Source: Malania oleifera (lineage: Eukaryota; Streptophyta; Magnoliopsida; Santalales; Ximeniaceae). From it: a DNA stretch of 64,000 bases. Numbering within the stretch: position 1 is the first letter of the stretch; each line of letters starts with the position of its first letter. This document shows, piece by piece, positions 35,369 through 49,059 of this stretch. Under the pieces are notes generated by a model that made no database searches, was not told where the DNA came from, and was given only the letters and a program-made list of their open reading frames with translations. The stretch covers positions 122,210,719 to 122,274,718 of the forward strand of contig NC_080420.1 of the NCBI RefSeq assembly GCF_029873635.1, given 5' to 3'. The translations under genes and the position numbers were made by a program.

Positions 35369-36953
35369 GCCGGCTCCGGTCTGCCCGAACCGGGTCATGA
35401 GAGCCGTGGCACCTAATGCCAGCCCTTTTTTCTCTTTTCTTAATTTTTTAATTATTTTTAAACTATGTTTATTGAGTTTTTAATTCATGTATTTTATTGT
35501 ACACATGCTTTTTTTTTTTCTTTTCTTTTTTGGGTCTTTCAAGCTTTTGAAATTCCACTAGTTCAATTATTCTTTTTTCTTTCAAGCCATTTGTCCTTAG
35601 CCTAATTTTTGTTTATTGAATTGAACATGCCCTCTTTCTTTTTCTTTTTTTTGTTTTTGATTTTGTTTGTTTGTTTTTTTTTTTTTTAATTTTCACCGGA
35701 ACAAATGAATCAATCCAATTTCGGAAAATTATATCTACTAATTCAAGTGTTTTTTTTTTTTTCTCAAGAAAAACTGAATGTGATTTACCACCTATGAGGG
35801 ATGTATTTGTGCGACACAACGACACAATAATTCTTATTTTGATAAGTTTTATTTTAAGAGCGATCGTTTTATTACTTGAGAGTAGATAGATGATGATAAT
35901 GACTTGTATCGTTATCTTATTTGAGAATATTATTAAGTCATCCAAATCTTTCATTTTCAAAATTTGAAGTGGTAATACATATAATTATCTATTATTTTAT
36001 GAATTTTCAAGGTTGTTTGCGTATGTGATTTTATTTAGGGAAAACAAATAATGTATTTACTATTTAGGATAAAGATTCATGTTTGTTTCGTGCCAGTGTT
36101 GGATTATAGATTTTACGGATCTTCTCATTAGCAAATGAGGGTCTTTCACAACCAATAGATAATTTTTTCAATTCGATGTTTTCTCATTTTGAAAGCTAAT
36201 CAGCATTTTATAGCCTATGATCTATACGAAAAATTAGTCACTTTTTTGTAAGATACGATTTGTGCATTTGTAAAATAGTATTGTAAAAGAAATTAACAAT
36301 TTTCGGATACTCGTAAAGCATCCAAAATACTTCTTTATTTTTTTTCTTGAAATTATAACATGTATAAATGATGTTCGACCGGGACATGAATTCCATGTTT
36401 GAGTTTAATAGACTCGAAAAACAGAGGATTTTAGCAAAGCCATCTTACAATTGTGTTGTGTTAATTTAGGGCAATGAATTATTGGGGTGGGGGTGCCAAG
36501 AAGATCTTATCAATTATTATGTGTTCATTCACAGGCCTTCAAGGTTTAAGGGTGGTTTTGACTAGTGCTTCCTAGGATTGGCTGGCATGGGTAGAAAACT
36601 ATACCACTATGATAAATTATATTGCATTATTATTATTATATTTGGGTATGAACTAATAGTACCTGGCCTACCAACTCTATAACGCTTTTTTCTTATTTAA
36701 ATATCTAAAACCCTAAAAAAAATTATATGTCAAAGCATTTCTATGGAAACAAAAGCACTAACTATGCTGCAAAAAGCATGCTTTGGGTAATAAACAAATA
36801 ATAATTTTCTGCAACAAAAACCTATGGGATTTTCCCATTTGAATTAATTAATTAAGACTATAGGCTTAGGCATAATTATTTTTTTCTTTTATACTTTTGG
36901 GGTGGTGGTAATGAAGAGTGCTGGCTATTGCTGATCATTAAGGAAATATATAG
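35369..36953. other. 3' UTR of the bHLH gene and AT-rich intergenic DNA
   Basis: Several pure T runs (about 35510-35525, 35675-35690, 35750-35762) and no gene. The first 100-200 bases are probably 3' UTR. Confidence 0.5.
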
Positions 36954-38540
36954 TGATTCTAAAAAATAAAAAATTAATTAATTAATTAAATTATTAGTTA
37001 ATGAATTAATTGAATAAATAAATATTATTAATTTAATAATATAATATAATTATATATATAATATTATATTATATATATTTTATAAGTTACCTGAGGCTTA
37101 AGGGAGCTCAGGAAACCAAAATTGATTTCATTGTGAGACCCCCAAATTCCTGCGTCATCTCATCTCTCTCCTCACGTCTCTCTCATCTTTCTCTCTCCTC
37201 ATTCTTTCTCTCTCTCCTCAATTTCTCGGTGATAAGTGTGCTGATTAAAAAATAGAAAATATTACTAGATTCCTATCTCGGCCACCAACATTTTAACCAG
37301 ACTAAATTTGTCTTAAGAGCGTCCTAAGTACCACTCCTGGGATAAGATAAGAAAAATAAATTATGTTAAGATTTTTTATAATTTAACCAATTAAATTGTG
37401 ATATGAGATTATATGAATTATATATACGTTTTTATGAATATTCTAGCATATGAAAGTTGAATTTTGGATTATTATTATTATTATTATGAGTTAATTAAAT
37501 TGATATTTGTGAGCCTAGAGATTTTATAATAATTGTTATTTTAAAGTTGAACCGATTGAATTAAAGTATTTGATTTCTGGGTTATTGTAATAGATTTTCT
37601 AAATGATTTGATCGGTTAAAATTATTGGTTTTATTTATTATACGTATTTTATAAAGAATTAAAGTGAGTCCGTTTTTTCTTTAAATACATATTTTGAGTT
37701 AAATAAATGGTAGAGATAATTAAACCGATATTTTTGTTAAAACATATATTAGGTATAAAATGACATGTTTTTCAATAGTTTATATAATTATAATTATTGA
37801 ATAAATTGTGTGATATGATATTTATTATATTTTATTGTATATTTGAATCTAAGTATTTTTTGTGGTATTATCATAAAAATGTGATTTGGACTATTTGATG
37901 AAAATATTGAAAATGTGGTAGAATTTGTGAAATCAGATATGACGGCTGAGAGTCGGGTTTGATATGACGGCTGAGTGCCGAGTTTGATTTGACAGTTATA
38001 CTGAAATACGAAAATGAGAATTTTATTACAGTTTTATTACTTAAATTGCATTATATGATTTAAGAACCCTGAAGACTAGTTGTGATGAGAGCACGGTACC
38101 GTAGCTAGTATTTGAGATAGTACAACCACATTGTCCTGGATAGAAGTGTTGGTAATGAAAAGTCGATTTGGTCACGGAAGACCCCCTGGAGTCTAAATCA
38201 GGCTGGGTAGGCAAATCGGACTTGTAGACATGAGCTTTGACTTAACTTGGTGATAGGCCAGGCAAGGTTAGGTCCAGTTTTCGGACCGCACAACCCGATC
38301 ATGGGGATTTATACATGATGATGTTGTATGTCCTTATTCGGGATTGAAATATGTTTTGGAAAGATGTTAATATTAAGGTTGAGAAGTAGTACTCTGTTAT
38401 GCATGGTTGTAAAAGTATATCTTACTTCCGTTGGTTGTATATTTAAATTATCTACCGAATATTAGCACCGCGGTCCACTGAATTTGGGGCGCTTCTTATT
38501 TGATATGAAAAATAAATATAGCATAATTTTCGGGTTGCTA
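36954..38540 (+). mobile_element. LTR-like block related to the Gypsy-type solo LTRs
   Basis: It starts with AATTAATTAATT-rich sequence like the 16201 insert. It continues with cggccaccaacatttt and accactcctggg (37278-37340), a short repeated atatgacggctgag (about 37940-37980), gagcacggtaccgtagcta (38088-38106) and ggaccgcacaacccgatcatgggg (split across 38284-38308). These conserved blocks are those of the other LTRs in the window. No coding interior, so probably a solo LTR. The ends are approximate: possible 5-bp duplications tatag / tatgg differ at one base. Confidence 0.6.
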
Positions 38541-38651
38541 TGGAATATATGTATAAAAGGTCTGACAGCCCCTTATGGGATGTCCCATATCAGCTAAATC
38601 ATTCTGCGCAATGTTCCTGTTAGCCATATCCATCTTGTTTTGCCCCACAAA

Positions 38652-38680
38652 GGATGGATGGATGGATGGATGGATGGATT
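38652..38680. repeat. (GGAT)n microsatellite
   Basis: About seven perfect GGAT units. Confidence 0.95.
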
Positions 38681-40630
38681 TTGGGATAGACAACTGTATT
38701 GAAGAGCAGGTGGAGAATTTGGCCTACTCGGAGTTTTGTCTTTTCTCTTCTTTTCTTTTCTTTTCTTTTCTGTGCTGTTACTGTCCTTCGGCAATCACAT
38801 GTCTCATAAACACACTCCACCCCCATTTGGGTCTCTCCTCATTCTTCCATGTCTGCCTTATTTTCACCACTATAACCACTAACAACATACCCAAGTATAG
38901 CTCGAGGCAAAGCTCAAAAAGAGCTAACGCTTCAGTAATTGCATTTGCACAAACCCAAATATCTGAGAGAGAGAGAGAGAGACCCACAGCCCTGAAAGTT
39001 GGGGCATCTGCCAAATTGGTCTTTACGGGAAAACAGTCGCATATCATGTGCTTTGAAGGGCCTACAATTCAAAATGGTGTGGCCTGCAGGGCCACCTCTC
39101 TTAATTGGGGCATGTGGGAAGAGAAATGAACTCATGGCTGTGGTGGATGTGAAAATCTCCACTTCTTCATAAATTCCATTTCAAGATTTGTGAAATGGTC
39201 ACCCCTCCCAAGTCCCATTCCAACATGTTCTGTATGACCAAACCTTATGGTCCAATTTCAGACCTATAGGCCAGAACCTCTTTCACCATTTAAGGGCGAA
39301 CACGTGCGCTACAGGACAGCCCATCGCGTTGCCCTTCAGGGTCGATTGAGGCAGTTTCCCAGAGGCATCCCCTATCAAAAATGCCCTAGGGGAAAGACTT
39401 TTTTGATGGCAAATTTAAGGACCACTTGTATAGGCTTAGTTTCAAGAGATGAGATCAACACATGCATTAGTTGTCCTTTTCATCTTTTTTTTTTTTCTTA
39501 GGACATGCTTGCACATGCACAATACATGTTCACATGCCCCCATGTGCCTTCCTTCATCTGAAAAAAAAAATATCATTCTTTGACAAATTACCCGATCGGA
39601 TCGACAATTTTGTTCAATCAAATCAATTATGGGCTTAGATGGGGAAAGTACCCTTCAAACCTGTTTGCATATATAGATCATAGAGCTTCTTTTGTGGGTG
39701 GTATTGTAATAACTTTAATTGGATTCATTGTGTTTATTTTACCAAGAACACTGTCATGCTCATCACAGTGCAGAGTATATGGATGGCCTCTTGGCAAACT
39801 GCCTCATGCTTTTCTTTGTCCAACACTGAAACAGCGAAGTAAAAGAAATGATGAGAAAAGAACCCTAATTCAACTAGGCAACATAAAGCATCCCCTAATC
39901 CTATTATCCTATATATATAATATGTCTCTAAATGCATATGTATGTACTTTCATAAATGGTAAATTACATGCTATAAAGCTGGTGCCCTTCATAATCTTGC
40001 TAGTGGGGTTGTCTTAAAACGCCTTTTCAGGTTTGGTAAAAGAGGTAGAGGGCATGTTTATCAAGAACAAACAGTTATATTCACTTCAGAGAATGATTAT
40101 TTCTGTAACCCATCTGCGTTAACAACTTCATGGACTGTTTTCTTTTCAAAGAAGAAGTTCTAAGCTTGGAAAACATCATGATTGGTAAGTAGATAAGTCT
40201 GAATGATTAAATTTGAAAACTTTGAGAACCCTTTTGACCACCACTGCCCCAGTTGCATTAAACATCCAAAACTTCAAATCAAGTGAATCCCCTTAATTTG
40301 CAAGAAAAAAGTTTTCTTCTCCCTCACACACACACATAAATAATAAATATATATAGTTTGCTTCAACTTCAATCCTGCATTGTATAATATTAGAAGAAAA
40401 TCCAAAATGAGCAGTAACATTGAATAATAATATAATTAGATAGCTTGGTTTTCTCTTCAATCTGTTTAATAAAATAATGAATTTCTCTGTTTATGGAATA
40501 AAAAAATTAGGGGGGCCAATGTTTACCTAACAGGATAAACACTAAACTTGCTACTGATTAACCCATCACACCACATGCAAAGCATTTGGATCCCTATAAG
40601 GGCTTTTATTTTATTTTATGTTACTTTTAA

Positions 40631-40633
<3 letters not shown>

Positions 40634-40668
<35 letters not shown>
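40634..40668. repeat. (TA)n microsatellite
   Basis: An uninterrupted TA run of about 35 bp. Confidence 0.95.
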
Positions 40669-40670
<2 letters not shown>

Positions 40671-42500
40671 TATGTATGTATATGGGCATGTATATTAATT
40701 GTGGGGGTGTGTGCTTGCTTGATTACAATATAAACATGTACTTCCCATTGTACAAAAATGCTGACTTCTAGGTGCTCATCATGTGATTGCACCATCAAAG
40801 AAATTCTCCAAATGAAACAAATTTTCATCCCTCATAATATATATACTATTTGTTTTTTTTTTCTTTATTTTTTAGGGTTTTATGTGGAATGAATTTAGAA
40901 TGAAAATTTGAAAGCCTTTCTATTTGTAAGAATTGCGATTTTAGGTTTACTTTCAAATAACCATAACTTCTAATAAGAGTTTTATAGTAGAACCTATATT
41001 GTCAGGCTCGATCAAGTCCTTTTTGAATCCCAAATTTAGATATTTCAATGGCATACCAGCCAATTTTTGTCAGTTTAATCGTTTTTAAAATTTTTGCTTT
41101 ATTTATTTATTTTTTTTTTGACAAGATTTAACTTTTATGATGTTTTATGAGGCTATCTTGTTATTTAGTTTTCTAAAAATTTGAGATTTCTAGGTAAATG
41201 GTAATTTCCTAAAAGAAATTTAGAGTATAAGTAGATTTTTTTTTTTTTTTGGGTTTCGACTTCTCTTTTGAACTTTAGTTATCTTTCTTATTCCCTATTA
41301 TCATAAGAATTCTAGAATTGAGCCAAGCATATGGTTATGACTTTGGCCTAAATCCCATTATCTTGATTCCACCTACCCCCACCACTCAAAAATAAAAATG
41401 TAAGCTATCTATAAACAAGCACACAAATAATTGCAAGATTAGACACCCAAATTTGGATTGTGAACTTTAGATGAAATAATTTTGATGATGTGATAAAAAA
41501 TCACTCGTACTAAAAGCATAAATTGTACCGATGTACAATTTTTTTTCAATGGACTTATTAATATAATTTACCCATTTAAAAAGAGTAAAATGTATATCTG
41601 TCTCACAACATAATTAAAAATGCATGTCATATTATTAATTAAAACAATGAGCAATTTTTAGAAAATGATGAATATTGAGATTACCTCACAATAGATTTTG
41701 TTTCACCCACCATTTTAGAATTAGTTCTTTCATTTGACTTTTATTGGCTAGCATTAGGGCTCAATGAGGGAAAATGATTTCACCCTATAAAATTATTTCT
41801 ACATTTATATGGTTCGAGACGTGGAAACAATCTCTTGTAAAAATGTAAAGTAAAATTGTGCATTGTAAGTCCATCATGGTCCACTTCTTCTCCGAACCCG
41901 ATATACGCAAGAGCTTTATACACCGGCCTGTCTTATATATATGATTTGGGATTCATATTTATTTTGAAGTACAAGGATGTGACTTTTCAACCAAATGGCT
42001 AAGGATTTGATGTGGCATTAATAGAAACATTATTTAGATTTGAGATTTAATGATAAAGAGAAATGGAGAGTGGGTTCAAAATAAAGAAGCATAAAAAAAA
42101 TTAAAAATTTTAGGGACTTAAGTTATGTTTGTTTTGTAGAATTTTAGTTGTGGGATTGACAGATTAATTAATTAATTGTTCTTCTAAGACACATTTGAAC
42201 TATTACCAAATATGTTTGGTATGCAATAAAATTGATCGGAATTGAATTCTTTTTTATATTTCTGTATATTCTTCAGTCTATATAAGTTTTTTTTTTTTCT
42301 TCAGTCTATATAAGTTTTTTTTTTTTTTTTTTAAATTATGTTACGCTTGTAAACCATTGCATTCTAGTGCACCAAACAAGTCTTAGAGTAGTTGGGCATA
42401 GTCCTTGACAATAGGCTTTTAATAGGATAAGCATTCCCACACACTTCACACTATGATCCTATGGGTGTCAAATTCTCATGAAACAAGATTATACATGATA

Positions 42501-42925
42501 TGCCCGAAATATATTAGTTAATGAAAGGAAGTTAATACTTAATGGACACTCCCCAAGTTAGACCTTCTGGCAAGAGCAATCAATTAGGGAGAGATCCATG
42601 CTGGGGCCTTGAACGTTCAGAGTAATACATTCTGACACTTTATGACCCGGGAGAGATTCACGTCCCCGCATCATAAAGACGATTCGCCTCAAGGATCAAC
42701 TCTGACCACTACAAAAGGGGAAGATGTGAACAGGCAAAGGTATCTCATTCTTATTCAATTTTACTGTTGCATTCAACCTTTGTGAAACATTTCCCTTACT
42801 TAGGCATCGGAGTGATCCCCCAGAGTACACCCTGAGTCCTCCAAGCCTGTTTTGCTTTCACTCTTTTCAGGTGATCGGAAGTCGGAGTGCAGTCTTACAG
42901 GTCATCGTTGTTTTATCCCGCAACA
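42501..42925 (+). mobile_element. Possible small solo LTR
   Basis: A GC-richer 425-bp block that could run from TGCCCGAAAT to CCGCAACA. It includes ctacaaaaggggaagatgtg and gtgatcccccagagtacacc, which read like the transcribed part of a plant LTR. No convincing target duplication was found and no second copy is in the window. Confidence 0.35.
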
Positions 42926-43128
42926 ATATGCTTAATTTGTAGTTGAAGAAAAGGAAGTTTTAAAAATGAAAAAAATTCAAATTACTTGGAAAAAAAAATT
43001 TATGAATTGGCCAAAATGTTTCAAATGATCAAAATGAATATGTTCGTTAGGAAAAGTAAATGACATATGGGTAATTTTATAATCTATTGAAATTGTATCT
43101 TTCAAAAAACTTTATACTTACAAACTTT
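42926..43128. other. AT-rich spacer
   Basis: Nothing recognised. Confidence 0.4.
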
Positions 43129-43367
43129 AATGTCTTGTTTGGAACTCCGAAAATAGTAAGGAAAGAAAATAAAATTATCAAGAAATCGTCATTTTTATGT
43201 TTGGTTATCAAGAATATGAAAAATAAACCAAATTTATAAACAAAAATTTAGATTTTATATATTATTGGTATTTAGAAGGAAAATATAAGGGAAAATGAGA
43301 TTTCTCTTTATTTTTCTTTCCTTTCATTTTTCCTTGTAAAATCTTTAATCCAAACAGATTGCAAAAG
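43129..43367. mobile_element. Long MITE family, copy 2
   Basis: Shares ttgtttggaac at the left end, tttggttatcaag, aaaatataagggaaaatgag, a cctttcatttttcc block and atccaaacaga at the right end with the copies at 7769 and 49060. Shorter than the other two. Confidence 0.6.
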
Positions 43368-44663
43368 ATTTTTTTTAAAAAAATAATTCACAAAATAAAA
43401 AGGCTCAACCAATTTTACAATCTAACTAGATTTGTTTCGCCCAAAATAAAAATGGGCTAGAATTATAAATTTATGATTTACTTGGTAAGTAAAAATAAAA
43501 TGAATTAAAATGAACTTAGTCTTCATAATTTTACTCATGCTGTTCTATTCCTAATCGATTGCAATCCAGCATACCAAGGACTGAATTAAAAACTAAAATT
43601 TAACTACGAATTCAATTCCATAATTTTAAGCTCATATTCGATACCGAACTAGACCAAAATTCACAAATTTTGTCGCTAAAAATTGAAAATAAAAGCTCTT
43701 AAATTGCATTTAACAATCTCAAAATTAATTTTGGACAACCAAAATGATTATGTCTAAAGACTCTGCATATTATAAATGCAAAAGAAAAAACAATATCCCA
43801 AATGTGTGACACATATTAAAGCAACCCATCTAAGAAATCATCACTGCACCCTTGTGAGTAATGAGCTAAAGGTCATGCACGTTGCCTTGCTTGCAAAAGT
43901 GAATGCTTTGCTTTCCTCTTTTTTGTTAGAACATGCATGCCCACTTGCTCCCAACACACCCACTTGTTCCCCCTCTTAAATGCCAACACGTTGTGCAATC
44001 CTGGCCCGCCACTTGTCGATGCGTGAGTGGTGCACTCATGTCCCCACATGGCCCCTCTTTATTGGGCCGTGCTGTTAGGTCCAATATCATATTCTGCAGG
44101 GCTTTTGCTGTCTCTCAAGAATCAACTAATTGAGCTTATAGTTTTTGTTGATTATTGCAAATTTGAATCATCTTGAATGGTTTTGGAATTTGATACCTAA
44201 TTTTCTGTTTTAAAATTTTTAGTAATGGAGAAGAAACACCCAAAATTTTGTATCTTATTTTTATTACCGTTAAGTGATTAGACTGAAGTACAAAAAAGAG
44301 AGAAAAAAATTATCGGGAAGACGAGGAGAGAGAAAATTATTTGATAAGAGAGAAATTTGAGGGCATAATGAGTGAGAAAGCAAAAGCTAATTATCATTTA
44401 AAAACGAATACCCCTCCCTTTCATGAGGTAATTTTTTTTTTTCTTCATTTCTCTATATTTCAAAGGAGGCAAAAATGATTTTCTTTGTAGAGTTGAATTG
44501 GCAAAAAGGGTATATTGTAACTATATTTTAGTTACATCACCTTCTGTAGAATTGAAAAGATTTTAATTTTATTAAATCCCATAATGATGAGTCCCAACAT
44601 GATACGATTTTAATAATTTTTTTATGCGATATTAATATGAAAAATATTATAAAATTAATGCTA
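43368..44663. other. AT-rich intergenic DNA
   Basis: No gene recognised. A GC-richer patch near 43930-44120 has short frames only. Confidence 0.45.
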
Positions 44664-45201
44664 CGTTGTGAAATGTAACTCACATTCTGAGTGAAAACAT
44701 ACACAAAGGGAAAGCATGAAAGAAATCAAGAAGCAATAGGGGAAACCGTCGACGATTTGGAGCAAAATTTTAGACAAAATGCATTATATCTAAAACCGTC
44801 GACGGTTTGGTTCGGGACACCCTGCACAAATTTTTAATTTTGAATGGGGGAATGTTAATATGGTTCGAGTTTGGAGGGAAACCCTCCGGGAACTCTATAT
44901 ATATGTCATATCTGATATATTTAGAGTGTAGGTTGATAGTTGTTGAGAGAACTGAGAAGGTTCTTGTATTCCTCTTATAATTTACACAAAAAGATAGTGA
45001 ATCCTTATCGTTTGCTCCCGTGGATGTAGGCATTGCTGAACCACGTAATTCCTTGTGTCTTTGTGATTGTTATTGCTTCCTTTAACTTGTTGTAGTCATG
45101 GATTGTTCTGCATTTTCACCATTAAAATGCTGCATTGTGTGTTTGATTCTTTATATACAAATATATATTCCGTTGTGCATATTTTGGGGTTTTACACAAC
45201 A
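44664..45201 (+). repeat. 5' LTR of Copia C
   Basis: About 538 bp, ending TTACACAACA before the primer-binding site. It contains aaccgtcgacgatttgg and aaaccgtcgacggtttgg (about 44747-44810), i.e. a GTCGAC-centred palindrome pair. A TATA-like ctatatatatgtcat lies near 44896. Confidence 0.85.
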
Positions 45202-47733
45202 AATTGGTATCGAAACATTGTTGTAATAGCCTATGGATCTTCATTTACGAAATTTGACGTTGTCAAGATTGATGGAATCGAGAATTTCAATTTGTGGTAG
45301 AGAATGGTGAAGGATCTCTTGGTGCAACAAGGCATGGGGAAAGCCTTATATGAAATTCAACCGGAAAGCATGTATAAAGCAACTTGGAATGAATTGAGGG
45401 CAACAACAATATCAACCATCTGACTTTATTTGACTGATGACGTGTTGTATCACGTCATGGATGAGGATTCTCCAGCATTATTTTGGAGAAAACTAGAAAT
45501 TCGATATATGTATAAGGGTCTGTCAAAATCTGCAAATGTAGTGGAAGGAGACTCGGGGAGCAGTGATAGTGATATGCTATGTGTTTCATTGGGTTCGAAG
45601 TGCCTCATAGATAATTCTTGGATCTTAGATACCGAATGCTCTTATCACATGACAGCAAATAGAAAATGGTTCAACACCTACAAGTCAGTTAATATTGGTT
45701 GTGTTTTGATGGAAAATAATATTTCATGCAAAATAATTGCTATTGAAAATGTCAAAATCAAAATGTATGATGCTGTTGTGAGAATCGTATGTGATGTAAG
45801 GTATGTACTGGGTCTAATGAAGAATGTAATTTTATTAAGCACTTTAGATTGCAACAGATATAGTTACAAGTCTGAAAGTGGGGAAATGAAAAAGTGTGAA
45901 GGCGACTCGTTAGTGATGAAAGGAGAAAAGGTAGCTGGAAGTATCTATACATTGCAGGGTAATACGGTTGTAGGTGGAGCTGCAGCTGTAGAATCTAAGT
46001 CATATGTTTTGTGGCATATGTTGTTAAGGCATATGAGTGACTACATGTATTCCGATGTTTGGGGACCGATAAGGATAGCATCACGGGGCAAACATATTTT
46101 TTTCGTGGGTGTATCACGAAAGGTTTTGGTTTTTCTCATGTGGCACAAGTCTGATGTGTTTTCCAAGTTTAACTTGAGGTTGAGGTGGAGAACCAGACCG
46201 AGAGAGAGGTCCTCAAGCTAGATATTGGGACTGAATACACTGGTTTCCTTCAAAGAGTTTTGTAAGTAGGGTAGGTTATATGTAGGGTTTTTAGGGTACT
46301 TCTTGGTGAAGTCAGTGAGTATGACACGTTTCTCATGTGACCGATGGCCAAAGGTATCTCTAGATGGGAGAGTTGCAGGCGAATTGTGGGCAGGTTTTGC
46401 GCTAGACTACTCGGGTGTGAGTGGATGTCCACTGGTGCACTATTCTAGTGATGGCAGATCTAGGCTTGGTATTATATTCGAACAGTATATCTTTTTAGGG
46501 TATAAGAAAGGTAGGTGCAAGCTGGATGATCCTGTAGCAAACAAATGGGTGATCGAGAACATGAATTTTAGTGATAAAGCTATGGGGCGGCGTACTCAAG
46601 TAAAAGAAGAGAAACTAATGCTAGAAAACTACGACAGCAACAAACATGTAATTCAGGTGGGGTTAGATACTCAGGGTAGAAATGTGGGGAGTTCTATCTC
46701 AAGTCAACAGTATCACAGTTTAAATGGGCATGTGATGCAGGTGGAGCTATAGACTCAGAAAAAGATGACATTGTTCATATTGTAGGGAGTTTTAGCTCAA
46801 GAAACCAGTAGGATCACGGTGGGCCTAAGTGCACTATTAGACCACCACTTAGGTATAAATTTGGTATTCTAGAATTTTATGCATTCATTACTACCAGCAG
46901 TAAGGTTCCTACTATTTTTCAAGTTGTAGTGCACGACAAAGGGAAAAATAGATTGATAAATGCTATGGTGGAGCAAATGAAGTCCTTTTATATGTAACAG
47001 GTGTGGGAATTGGTAAGACTTCCAATATGGAAGAGGGTGATAGGATGCAAGGTAGCGATGAATATGTTGTGTGTGAATGACATGTTATTGGCTCGAAAGG
47101 CTTTGACTGAAATTAATCAGTTGGGAATTCTGCTGAAAGGTTTTGACATGAATGTGTTGGGTACGACCAATAAGGGTCTTGGTTTGAAGATTCGCATAGA
47201 CAGAGCTGTAGGCAGATTGGTGTTATCTCAGGGTGGTTTTGTGGAAGGAACCGCATGTAGACTTTGTTTGCAGTCTCAGGGGGGTTATGTGGAGAATCGA
47301 TGTAAAATGTCTACCGCTCGACACCCAAGGATGGATTGTGATGTCCGGGATATGTCAATGGTCCTCCATGATGGTGCAATGGGGTGTTTCGACAAGCGAC
47401 ATAGTGGACCGTCAGTTGTGAGATTTGTTGAATACTATGCAAGGGGCTTTGGTGATAAAAGGCTTGCAGCAACGTTTGTGTTTACTGTTGTGGCAAGACC
47501 TTGTCAGAAGCCTAGGGCGCAGTCTCAGGTTGTTGCATCTACAACTGAATTGGGGTTGATGGTAGAAGTTGAAGCTGCTATTGGCAAGTTCAAGTGGCGT
47601 TACTTGGACTTGGTGTTTGTCTCCAGTTGCTAGACGGGAGGCGGTCCCAACTTAACGTCCCAAGTTCAAGGTGGAGCAGCGAGTTCATATTTTCAGTTTC
47701 TCCTAAAGGGCGTGTGTCTGCCAAAGTGGAGAT

Positions 47734-48080
47734 TGTTATGAAATGTGGCTCACATTCTGAGTGGAAAACATACGCAAAGGGAATGCATGAAGGAAATCAA
47801 GAAGCAGCAAGGGAAATCGTCAACAGATTGGCTTTAACTGTCGACGGTTTGGAGCAAGATTTCAGACAAAATGCATTCTGACTGAAATTGTTGACGGTTG
47901 GCTCGAGACACCCACTGCAGATTTTGAATTTTGAATGGGGAACGTTAATATGATTAGAGTTTGGAGGGAAAACCTCCGGGAACTCCAAACATATATATAT
48001 GTCATATCTATTTTATTTAGAGTGTAGGTTGATATTTGTTGAGAAAATTGAGAGGGTTCATGTATTACTCTTAACAGATA
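47734..48080 (+). repeat. 3' LTR of Copia C (incomplete)
   Basis: Starts TGTTATGAAATGTGGCTCAC and parallels the 5' LTR up to about gttcatgtattactctta. Confidence 0.85.
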
Positions 48081-48312
48081 CGAAAACTACTCTAAATGCT
48101 CTTCAATAGAATTTCCCCTAGTGCAGCATTTATGTACAAATTTGTAAGTGTACGTTTTTAGGTGTGTACCTTTTAGAGACTAGACACTGATTTAAAAGGG
48201 GGGGGGGGGGGAGAGAGAAGCTAAATGCACACAATTTAGGACCACATTGCTATAAGTCACATAATCAATGTTAAAAACTAAATATTTAAGATTAATGTGC
48301 AAAAAACTTTAA

Positions 48313-48431
48313 TGTTGCGTTTGGGAGCATGAATTTCGGACCTTGGATCTGAATAAATTTTAATAAAATTTTACATTACATCTTGTCCAATCCCAATACA
48401 ATTCCAATTACAAGGTCTCTCCAAACATCGA
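48313..48431. mobile_element. Short hairpin MITE, copy 2
   Basis: gcgtttgggagcatg at one end and aaggtctctccaaacat at the other reproduce, in inverse orientation, the two ends of the element at 8894-9002. Interior more diverged. Confidence 0.65.
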
Positions 48432-48892
48432 CAAGGTTAGTTTACAAATGAGTAGTATAAATAATTTTATTTGTTTGTTCAATTTTGTAGGATGAATAGT
48501 GCAATTGAGCCCTAAAGATAAGGATTATGGAGGGAAGAGAGAGAGAGAGAGGGTGGGAAATTGGGGATTGAACCATTTGAAGGGCTTCACGGTGGGTGAG
48601 ATGTAAGGCAGTAAAGGACACTAGAAAGAGGCACTTTTTGGCTTTATGGGTGTGAAAGGAGGAAGAGAGGCCAACCACTACCACAACACAGTTGGAGGTA
48701 TTAGGCTGGCAGCATCCTGCCAAAACCAAAACCAAAAAACACAAACAAATTATGTGTCCAAACAAAATTTTTTTTACCAAAAGTTTTGGGGGGAAGAGCA
48801 GCCACTTGTTCTGCTCTTATGTAGACATATCACATGCCCATCACCACGAATGATATTGAATGTGATGCTTCCTTGTCTTCCCTACTTCAACC

Positions 48893-48893
<1 letters not shown>
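48432..48893. other. Intergenic DNA
   Basis: No gene recognised. Just left of the neighbouring MITE is a 13-G run (48199-48211). Confidence 0.4.

Positions 48894-48965
<72 letters not shown>
48894..48965. repeat. (CT)n microsatellite, about 36 units
   Basis: The longest perfect dinucleotide run in the window. Short frames encoding Leu-Ser repeats here are artefacts. Confidence 0.97.
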
Positions 48966-48967
<2 letters not shown>

Positions 48968-49059
48968 GTCTTTAGATTGGGTTTTTGATGAACAGTTCTA
49001 TTTTTTTAAAATTTTTTTTAATATCAAGAAATGGGGTTTCAATATTTCATCTATTTTTA

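Larger units (their letters stand above)
38541..42500. other. Intergenic DNA, no gene recognised
   Basis: Short open frames on both strands near 38575-39160 overlap a tetranucleotide repeat and are not convincing. The rest is AT-rich. Near 42271-42330 the word cttcagtctatataagtttt is duplicated in tandem, each copy followed by a T run. Confidence 0.5.
44664..48080 (+). mobile_element. Copia element C, heavily decayed relative of Copia B
   Basis: The 5' LTR is 44664-45201 and the 3' LTR 47734 to about 48080 (incomplete). Both carry gaaatg, ctcacattctgagtg and tcaagaagca. The primer-binding site aattggtatcg follows the 5' LTR. The polypurine-rich ccaaagtggagat precedes the 3' LTR, as in B. Remnants of gag (SSFTKFDVVKIDGIENFNLW at about 45240), protease (SWILDTECSYHMTA, about 45616), integrase (YSDVWGPIRIASRGK, about 46048), RT and RNase H are present in order, but the element is short and badly broken (many breaks). 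LTR copies differ at more than one site in ten in the first 85 bp by eye, so C is older than A and B. Confidence 0.88.

Noticed and set aside
38575-39129. 184-residue open frame starting MGCPISAKSF
   Set aside because: It crosses a GGAT repeat and a GA repeat, has no recognisable domain, no splice context, and equally long frames exist on the other strand.
42501-42925. Protein-coding gene in the GC-richer patch
   Set aside because: No long frame and no domain; composition fits an LTR fragment better.
48646-48975. Open frames encoding Leu-Ser repeats
   Set aside because: By-product of the 72-bp CT microsatellite.
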